From Pseudomonas fulva (GTDB taxonomy: Bacteria > Pseudomonadota > Gammaproteobacteria > Pseudomonadales > Pseudomonadaceae), in contig NZ_CP082928.1 of the NCBI RefSeq assembly GCF_023517795.1, positions 682,001-746,000 of the forward strand: a DNA stretch of 64,000 nt, given 5' to 3'. The position numbers and the translations under genes are program-made. Positions 58,875-64,000 of this stretch are shown here, piece by piece; position 1 is the stretch's first letter; each line of letters opens with the position of its first letter. The notes beneath the pieces were generated by a model. It did no database searches. It saw nothing but the letters and a program-made list of their open reading frames with translations, and was not told the origin of the DNA.

Positions 58875-59585
58875 ATGACCGCCCCCCTCCGCCTGTCCAA
58901 ACGCCTGATCGAACTCACCGGCTGTTCACGCCGCGAGGCTGAACTCTACATCGAAGGCGGCTGGGTCACGGTCGACGGTGAGGTGGTGGACGAGCCACAA
59001 CGCAAGGTCACCGACGAAACCGTCGCCCTGCTGCCCGATGCCGTTGCCGAACCGCTGCTGCCGGTTACCCTGCTGCTGCATATTCCAAGCGGGCGTTTTC
59101 CAGAGCGCGCGGCCGAGGAGATCGGCCCGGAAAGCCGCTGGCCCGAAGACCGCGCCGAGCAACGAACCCTGAAGGGCCACTTCGCTCGCCTGACGCCCTG
59201 CATTCCCCTGCAGGCCGGCGCCGACGGTTTGCACGTGCTGACCCAGGACTGGCGCACCGAGCGCAAGTTGCGCGAAGACCTGGCCAAGCTCGAGCAGGAA
59301 TACGTGGTGGAGGTCAGCGGCGAGCTGTCGGAACGTGACCTCAAGCGCCTCAACCATGGCCTGGTGTTCAACGGCTCGCCACTGGCGCCTTGCAAGGTCA
59401 GCTGGCAGAACGAAACCCGCCTGCGCTTCGCTCTGAAGAACCCGCTGCCCGGCCAGCTGGTATTCATGTGCAACAGCGTCGGCCTCAAAGTGCTGGGCCT
59501 CAAGCGCATCCGCATCGGCGGCGTGCCCATGGGCAAGGTGCCGCCGGGCCAGTGGCGCTACCTGGGTGCCAAGGAACGCTTCTGA
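58875..59585 (+). CDS. RsuA/RluF-family pseudouridine synthase homologue, catalytic Asp missing
   Basis: 236 aa. An N-terminal S4 RNA-binding domain (RLSKRLIELTGCSRREAELYIEGGWVTVDGEVV) is followed by an RsuA-type catalytic fold (ADGLHVLTQDWRTERKLREDL, KLEQEYVVEVSGEL, LNHGLVFNGSPLAPCKV, VGLKVLGLKRIRIGGV). Where active enzymes have G-R-L-D, this protein has I-P-L-Q, so the nucleophilic Asp is replaced by Gln. RNA binding should persist, but catalysis is unlikely. It could be a decayed enzyme or one with a new role. It lies alone between a terminator and the yehS-like gene. Confidence 0.85.
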   Translation: MTAPLRLSKRLIELTGCSRREAELYIEGGWVTVDGEVVDEPQRKVTDETVALLPDAVAEPLLPVTLLLHIPSGRFPERAAEEIGPESRWPEDRAEQRTLKGHFARLTPCIPLQAGADGLHVLTQDWRTERKLREDLAKLEQEYVVEVSGELSERDLKRLNHGLVFNGSPLAPCKVSWQNETRLRFALKNPLPGQLVFMCNSVGLKVLGLKRIRIGGVPMGKVPPGQWRYLGAKERF

Positions 59586-59647
59586 GCCACGCCCCTCCCC
59601 TTTCACAGGGTTGCGCCACGCTGGCGCGCCCGTCATCAGGAATACCC

Positions 59648-60109
59648 ATGATCAACAACGATGTACTGCGCAGCCTGCGCTACATGCTCGACATCAGCGA
59701 CGAGCAACTGGCCGAGATAGTCGAACTCGGCGGTCACGCGGTGAGCGAGGAGCAGATCGCCGACGTGCTGAAAAAGGACGACGAGCCAGGCTTCCAGCCA
59801 TGCAGCGATGAACTGCTGGCCCATGCTCTCGATGGCCTGGTGTACTTCAAGCGCGGCAAGGACGACAGCCGCCCGGCGCCCGCCCTGGAGCTGCCGGTGA
59901 GCAACAACCAGGTGCTGAAGAAACTGCGCGTGGCCTTCGAACTCAAGGAAGACGATATCCACGCCATCATGCGCAGCGTCGATTTCGTGGTGTCGAAGCC
60001 GGAAATGAGTGCACTGTTCCGCAAGGCCGGTACCAGCAATTACCGTCCCTGCGGCGATCAGTTCCTGCGCAACTTTCTCAAGGGCCTGACCCAGCGCCTG
60101 CGTGACTGA
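59648..60109 (+). CDS. yehS: DUF1456/YehS-family protein
   Basis: 153 aa with two copies of the DUF1456 repeat: NDVLRSLRYMLDISDEQLAEIVELGG and NNQVLKKLRVAFELKEDDIHAIMRSV, each followed by a conserved C-(x)-LLAHALDGL / FLRNFLKGL helix. The family is of unknown function and cytoplasmic. The start at 59648 matches the repeat border. It is 6 bp from trmO. Confidence 0.92.
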   Translation: MINNDVLRSLRYMLDISDEQLAEIVELGGHAVSEEQIADVLKKDDEPGFQPCSDELLAHALDGLVYFKRGKDDSRPAPALELPVSNNQVLKKLRVAFELKEDDIHAIMRSVDFVVSKPEMSALFRKAGTSNYRPCGDQFLRNFLKGLTQRLRD

Positions 60110-60115
60110 CGCGCC

Positions 60116-60808
60116 ATGATTCATCAGGTCTCGCCCATCGGCTACGTGCGCTCCTGTTTCAAGGAGAAGTTCGCCATCCCCCGCCAGCCGCAGCTGGCGC
60201 CCGCCGCCCGTGGCGTGCTGGAGCTGTGCCCGCCATTCGACAGCGGCGACGCCGTTCAGGGCCTGGAGCAGGTCAGCCACGTGTGGCTGTTGTTCCTGTT
60301 TCACCAGGCCCTAGAAGACAAACCACGCCTGAAGGTGCGCCCGCCGCGCCTGGGCGGCAACCGCGCCATCGGTGTGTTCGCTACCCGGGCGACCCACCGC
60401 CCCAACGGCATCGGCCAGTCGGTGGTGAAGCTGGACAAGGTCGACAAGGATCGCCTGTGGCTGTCCGGCATCGACCTGCTCGATGGCACGCCGGTGCTCG
60501 ACGTCAAACCCTACGTGCCCTATGCCGACAGCGTGCCGGGCGCCCACAATCACATCGCGGCCGATGCGCCGGCGCAAATCGATGTGCTCTGGCAGGACAA
60601 CGCACTGGACAGCGCCCGCAGCCACGCCCTGCGCCTGGGCGAACCACTGGTGGAACTGATCGAACAGTGCCTGGCCCAGGACCCGCGCCCGGCCTATCAG
60701 CAGCCACAACCCGAACGCCGCTATGGGGTACGTTTGTGGGACGTCGATGTGCACTGGCACTACCCGCAGCCGGGCTGCATCAAGGTGCTGGCTATCACCT
60801 TGCCCTGA
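60116..60808 (+). CDS. trmO: tRNA (N6-threonylcarbamoyladenosine37-N6)-methyltransferase TrmO
   Basis: 230 aa. Class VIII SAM-dependent methyltransferase fold (UPF0066/TsaA): SPIGYVRSCFKEKFAIPRQPQL at the N-terminus, then VSHVWLLFLFHQ, RPPRLGGNRAIGVFATRATHRPNGIGQSVVKL (SAM-binding) and DLLDGTPVLDVKPYVPYAD. It methylates t6A at position 37 of tRNA-Thr. The family length is about 235 aa. It begins 6 bp after yehS. Confidence 0.95.
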   Translation: MIHQVSPIGYVRSCFKEKFAIPRQPQLAPAARGVLELCPPFDSGDAVQGLEQVSHVWLLFLFHQALEDKPRLKVRPPRLGGNRAIGVFATRATHRPNGIGQSVVKLDKVDKDRLWLSGIDLLDGTPVLDVKPYVPYADSVPGAHNHIAADAPAQIDVLWQDNALDSARSHALRLGEPLVELIEQCLAQDPRPAYQQPQPERRYGVRLWDVDVHWHYPQPGCIKVLAITLP

Positions 60809-60863
60809 AGGCGCCCCATCACAAGCGGTTTAAGGCAATACGCGGACGGTGAGCAGAGCTTTT

Positions 60864-60947
60864 GTGGGGGAGGCCGGGCGGCGATCCGCTTTAGCCTCGA
60901 TTGTGCCTGGCTAGGCGTAAAGAGCTCGGGGCTAAAGCCCCTCCCAC
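60864..60947. repeat. REP-like inverted repeat
   Basis: GTGGGGGAGGCCGGGCGG...GCTTTAGCC on the left and GGGGCTAAAGCCCCTCCCAC on the right. It is related to the element at 5385-5454 and lies between convergent trmO and grxD. Confidence 0.65.
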
Positions 60948-61023
60948 AAGATCGTGGCAACGGCCGCTTCGCCACATCCTTGCCTCAATACAAGCACCGG
61001 GTCACCTTCCCGCAGACGAAAAA

Positions 61024-61051
61024 AATCCGCAGCCATCGCTGGCTGCGGATT
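61024..61051 (-). terminator. grxD terminator
   Basis: AATCCGCAGCCA / TGGCTGCGGATT with a 4-nt loop; on the minus strand it is followed by a run of T. It ends grxD 16 bp after the stop. Confidence 0.9.
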
Positions 61052-61067
61052 CGGGATCGTCAGTCGA

Positions 61068-61394
61068 TCAGGCGCCGGCTTTCTGCACGGCATCCTTGAT
61101 CAGGGTCTGCAGCTCACCCTTTTCGTACATTTCCAGCAGGATGTCGCTGCCGCCGACCAGCTCACCGGCTACCCACAGTTGCGGGAAGGTCGGCCAGTTG
61201 GCGTACTTGGGCAGGTTGGCGCGAATTTCCGGGTTCTGCAGGATGTCGACATAGGCGAACTTCTCGCCGCAGCCCATCAGCGCCTGGGAAGCACGGGCGG
61301 AGAAACCGCACTGCGGCGCATTCGGCGAGCCTTTCATGTACAGCAGAACGGTGTTGTTGGCGATCTGCTCTTTGATGGTTTCGATGATATCCAT
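61068..61394 (-). CDS. grxD: Monothiol glutaredoxin GrxD
   Basis: 108 aa from the ATG at 61394. CGFS active site at residues 29-32, then WPTFPQLWVAGELVGGSDILLEMYE (glutathione/Fe-S contacts). GrxD carries [2Fe-2S] clusters and delivers them, often with BolA/IscU partners. It matches the usual length. In pseudomonads grxD lies near argF, as here. Confidence 0.96.
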   Translation of the reverse strand: MDIIETIKEQIANNTVLLYMKGSPNAPQCGFSARASQALMGCGEKFAYVDILQNPEIRANLPKYANWPTFPQLWVAGELVGGSDILLEMYEKGELQTLIKDAVQKAGA

Positions 61395-61500
61395 TAGGCA
61401 CCTCAGAACTGGACTATCCGACTCGTGGGTCGATACGGTGCGCGCATTGTAACCAAAAGCCGAGCGCAATGCTCAGTCATGCAGACGCACCGCACCTGAT

Positions 61501-63609
61501 TCAGGCCGCCACCACCTCCACCGGCACGCCGTTGAGCGCAGCGTTGCCCGATAGCGCGTCGAGCAGGCGTTCGTCGGTCAGGTCGTTGGCGCTCACCCCG
61601 GGTGTCGCCTGGGCGATGCTCATCTGCACGCCGGGGCGGCCGTGCCCCCAACCGTGGGGCAGGCTGACCACGCCCGGCATCATCTCGGCGCTGCCGAGCA
61701 CCTCGACCTCCAGCACCCCGACCCGCGAGCGCACGCTGACCCGCTGGCCGTCCTGCAGCCCGCGGCGGGCCAGGTCCTGGGGATTCATCAACAGCTGATG
61801 GCGCGGCTTGCCCTTCACCAACCGATGGTAGTTGTGCATCCAGGAATTGTTGCTGCGCACATGCCGGCGACCGATCAGCAGCAACTGGCCATCGGCCAAC
61901 GCCGGCTGCGCCGCGAAACGCTGCAAGTCCTCCAGCAGTAGCGCGGGAGCGATCTGCACCCGACCCTCGGCGGTTTTCAGGCGAGTCGCCAGGTTTGGCC
62001 TCAGCGGGCCGATATCCAGGCCATGGGGATGGGCCAGCAAGGTCTGCAATGACAGTTTGCGTGGCGAGCGATCACCATAGGGCCCCATCCGCAGGCCCAG
62101 GTCGATCATCTGCGCCGGCGGCTGGGTCGGCTTCAAGGTGGCACCCGTCTGCGCCGCGAAGGCCTGTGCCAGGCCGACGAAGATCTCCCAGTCATCCAGC
62201 GCACCCTCGGGCTTGGGCAGCACCGCCTGATTGAACCGGGTGACGTTGCGCACCGCGAACAGGTTGAAGGTGGTGTCGTAGTGATCATGCTCCAGCGGCG
62301 CGGTGGACGGCAGGATCAGGTCGGCATGGCGGGTGGTTTCGTTGATGTACAGATCCACGCTGAGCATGAAATCCAGCCCCTCGAGGCCGCGCTCCAGTTG
62401 CCGCCCGTTGGGCGTGGACAGCACCGGGTTGCCGGCCACGGTGATCAGCGCCCGCACCTGCCCATCGCCCGGGGTCAGCATTTCCTCGGCCAGGGCGCTG
62501 ACCGGCAGCTCGCCGCCATATTCCGCAAGCCCGGATACTCGGCTCTGCCAGCGATTGAAGTGCCCGCCGGAGGTGGCACCCACCAGATCCACCGCGGGCT
62601 CGGTGCACAGCGCCCCACCCTCGCGATCCAGGTTGCCGGTGACCAGGTTGACCACCTGCACCAGCCATTGGCACAGGGTGCCGAACACCTGGGTCGAGAC
62701 GCCCATGCGCCCGTAACAGACGGCACGCTCGGCCGCGGCGAAATCGCGGGCCAGTTGGCGGATCGTCCCCGCCGGTATGCCGCAGCGGGCAGCCATCTCA
62801 TCCACGCCGAACGGCAAGAGCGCATGGCGCAGCTCATCCAGTCCCGCCGCCGGCAAGTGGCTGGCGCGCCCCAGCCCTTCCTCGAGCAGCGTATTGAGCA
62901 TACCCAGCAGCAAGGCGGCGTCCTGGCCGGGGCGAATGAACAGGTGTTGATCGGCGATGGCCGCGGTTTCGGTATGCCGCGGGTCGACCACCACCAGCTT
63001 GCCGCCGCGGGCCTGGATGGCCTTGAGGCGCTTTTCCACATCCGGCACGGTCATCAGGCTGCCGTTGGACGCCAGCGGGTTGCCACCGAGAATCAGCATG
63101 AAGTCGGTGTGATCGATGTCCGGGATGGGAATCAGAAAGCCGTGGCCGTACATCAGGTGGCAGGTCAGGTGATGAGGCAGCTGATCGACCGAGGTGGCGG
63201 AGTAGCGGTTGCGGGTCTTGAGCAGGCCGAGGAAATAGTTGCTGTGGGTCATCAGCCCATAGTTGTGCACGCTGGGGTTGCCCTGATAGACCGCCACCGC
63301 GTTCTGTCCGTGGGCCGCCTGCACGGCGGCCAGGCGGCTGGCCGCGAATTGGAAGGCCTCCTGCCAGCTGATGGCCTCCCAGCGATCGCCGCTACGGCGC
63401 ATGGGCTGGCGCAGGCGATCCGGATCGTTCTGGATATCCTGCAGGGCGACCGCCTTCGGGCAGATATGCCCGCGGCTGAAGGGATCGTCGCGGTCACCCT
63501 TGATGGCGCGCACCCGGGGCTGCCCATCGGCAGCCTGCTCGACTTCCAGCGTCAGCCCGCAGATGGCTTCGCACAGGTGACAGGCACGGTGATGGAGGGT
63601 CGTGGTCAT
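61501..63609 (-). CDS. Molybdopterin oxidoreductase (formate dehydrogenase/nitrate reductase-like)
   Basis: 702 aa. An N-terminal [4Fe-4S] motif C-x2-C-x3-C-x32-C (C10, C13, C17, C50) is followed by molybdopterin-binding signatures: SWQEAFQFAASRL, AVAVYQGNPSVHNYG, FMLILGGNPLASNGS, KLVVVDPRHTETAAIADQHLFIRPGQDAALLLGML and a C-terminal RVSVRSRVGVLEVEVLGSAEMMPGVVSLPHGWGHG. The group reduces or oxidises a variety of substrates at a bis-MGD cofactor in the cytoplasm. There is no twin-Arg signal. No partner subunit is adjacent, so substrate and electron partner are unknown. Confidence 0.93.
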   Translation of the reverse strand: MTTTLHHRACHLCEAICGLTLEVEQAADGQPRVRAIKGDRDDPFSRGHICPKAVALQDIQNDPDRLRQPMRRSGDRWEAISWQEAFQFAASRLAAVQAAHGQNAVAVYQGNPSVHNYGLMTHSNYFLGLLKTRNRYSATSVDQLPHHLTCHLMYGHGFLIPIPDIDHTDFMLILGGNPLASNGSLMTVPDVEKRLKAIQARGGKLVVVDPRHTETAAIADQHLFIRPGQDAALLLGMLNTLLEEGLGRASHLPAAGLDELRHALLPFGVDEMAARCGIPAGTIRQLARDFAAAERAVCYGRMGVSTQVFGTLCQWLVQVVNLVTGNLDREGGALCTEPAVDLVGATSGGHFNRWQSRVSGLAEYGGELPVSALAEEMLTPGDGQVRALITVAGNPVLSTPNGRQLERGLEGLDFMLSVDLYINETTRHADLILPSTAPLEHDHYDTTFNLFAVRNVTRFNQAVLPKPEGALDDWEIFVGLAQAFAAQTGATLKPTQPPAQMIDLGLRMGPYGDRSPRKLSLQTLLAHPHGLDIGPLRPNLATRLKTAEGRVQIAPALLLEDLQRFAAQPALADGQLLLIGRRHVRSNNSWMHNYHRLVKGKPRHQLLMNPQDLARRGLQDGQRVSVRSRVGVLEVEVLGSAEMMPGVVSLPHGWGHGRPGVQMSIAQATPGVSANDLTDERLLDALSGNAALNGVPVEVVAA

Positions 63610-63895
63610 GGCCAGCCTCGCTTTATTGTTGAAGGCCCATCATGGGCGCCAGCGCCGCTGCCTACCAGCAGCTTCGACGCCGTGAATCGCGGGCCATCAG
63701 GGCCATGCATCAGGTCGTTCGGAGGCCCGAAATGCCCGTCACATCTGGCAATCCGGGCAAATTTGCGCCTAGGCGTCATTTACTTATAAGATCGGCGGCT
63801 TCCCGTTTCGTCGCACTGTGCGGCCCCCAGCCGCAGGTTCTCGCGTTTTTACCGAAAAAAGAGCCTGCGGCCTGTATGTCAAAAGGTAGTTAACG
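63610..63895. other. Divergent intergenic region with argF leader hairpin
   Basis: About 285 bp without a gene. GCCGCAGG (63830-63837) and CCTGCGGC (63864-63871) bracket an inner TTTTT-ACCG-AAAAA stem, giving a 42-nt imperfect hairpin about 24 nt before argF. It may be a leader structure or attenuator for arginine control; no ArgR box could be assigned with confidence. Confidence 0.5.
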
Positions 63896-64000
63896 ATGAG
63901 CGCAAGACACTTTCTCTCGCTGAAGGACTGCACACCGGACGAACTGGTGGGCCTGATCCGACGCGGCATGGAGCTGAAAGGCTTGCGCAACAGCGGCGTA
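63896..64000 (+). CDS. argF: Ornithine carbamoyltransferase ArgF (5' part, runs off the window)
   Basis: The first 35 codons of arg[21 protein letters not shown]..., the conserved N-terminus of anabolic ornithine carbamoyltransferases (H-F-L-S at residues 5-8; P-x-E/D-L; L-I-R-R-G). It makes citrulline from ornithine and carbamoyl phosphate. AGGT lies upstream of the ATG. The gene is truncated by the window end. Proximity to grxD fits pseudomonad gene order. Confidence 0.9.
   Translation, partial: MSARHFLSLKDCTPDELVGLIRRGMELKGLRNSGV

Noticed and set aside
62281..63789. 502-codon plus-strand frame opposite the molybdopterin oxidoreductase
   Set aside because: It is antisense to a gene with all cofactor motifs, and it has no recognisable domain.

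Overview
This 64 kb window is chromosomal DNA from a gammaproteobacterium of the genus Pseudomonas or a very close relative. The evidence is the high GC content, the gene content (braCDEFG, opgGH, imuA-imuB-dnaE2, asrA/Lon2, argF-grxD), the REP-type inverted repeats that start GTGGGAG, and families largely restricted to pseudomonads. Gene density is high, and most neighbours are joined by ATGA overlaps or gaps of 1-15 bp. All family assignments were made by reading the protein sequences; no database was searched.

Layout. 0-8 kb: AraC regulator and GNAT acetyltransferase, a very large hybrid sensor kinase fused to a sodium/solute symporter-like membrane domain, an FKBP prolyl isomerase, RmuC and a Sel1-repeat protein. 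8.5-11.6 kb: the ydbH-ynbE-ydbL envelope operon. 11.8-14.4 kb: zinc-ribbon membrane protein, LysE exporter, chemoreceptor. 14.6-20.5 kb: a GntR/UTRA regulator divergent from a nitrate/sulfonate-type ABC importer and a large PHP-fold protein, with a palindromic operator between them; the substrate is unknown. 20.7-22.8 kb: small conserved protein, HhH DNA-repair-like protein and YghU-type glutathione transferase. 23-26 kb: tctCBA tricarboxylate transporter with A-rich Hfq/Crc-like motifs in its leader.

26.5-31.96 kb is an AT-rich mobile island. It is bounded on the right by an intact tRNA-Ser(CGA) and on the left by a 25-nt imperfect copy of that tRNA's 3' end, each followed by its own terminator at the same distance. 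It has no recognisable intact integrase. It carries a phage-type repressor/excisionase switch with three tandem operators, two tiny overlapping ORFs, a DUF4124 protein, two membrane proteins, and a translationally coupled pair: a DUF3696-type AAA ATPase plus a protein whose C-terminus resembles the phospholipase-D-like MIT_C fold. That pair is the best candidate in the window for an undescribed (probably anti-phage) system.

32-37.4 kb: SOS mutagenesis cassette imuA-imuB-dnaE2 behind a clear LexA box. 37.5-43.3 kb: ElaA-type acetyltransferase; a tight four-gene operon (cupredoxin, GGDEF/EAL, DUF3034, truncated-haemoglobin lipoprotein); and a PruR-like AraC regulator. 43.5-45.9 kb: Lon-family protease AsrA behind a near-consensus heat-shock promoter. 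46-51.6 kb: acyltransferase plus opgGH (periplasmic glucan synthesis and possibly decoration). 51.6-53.3 kb: TIM-barrel isomerase and two small conserved proteins. 53.6-58.5 kb: braCDEFG branched-chain amino acid ABC importer. 58.7-64 kb: 28-aa membrane peptide, pseudouridine-synthase homologue lacking the catalytic Asp, YehS-like protein, TrmO, GrxD, a molybdopterin oxidoreductase, and the first 35 codons of argF, which runs off the right edge.
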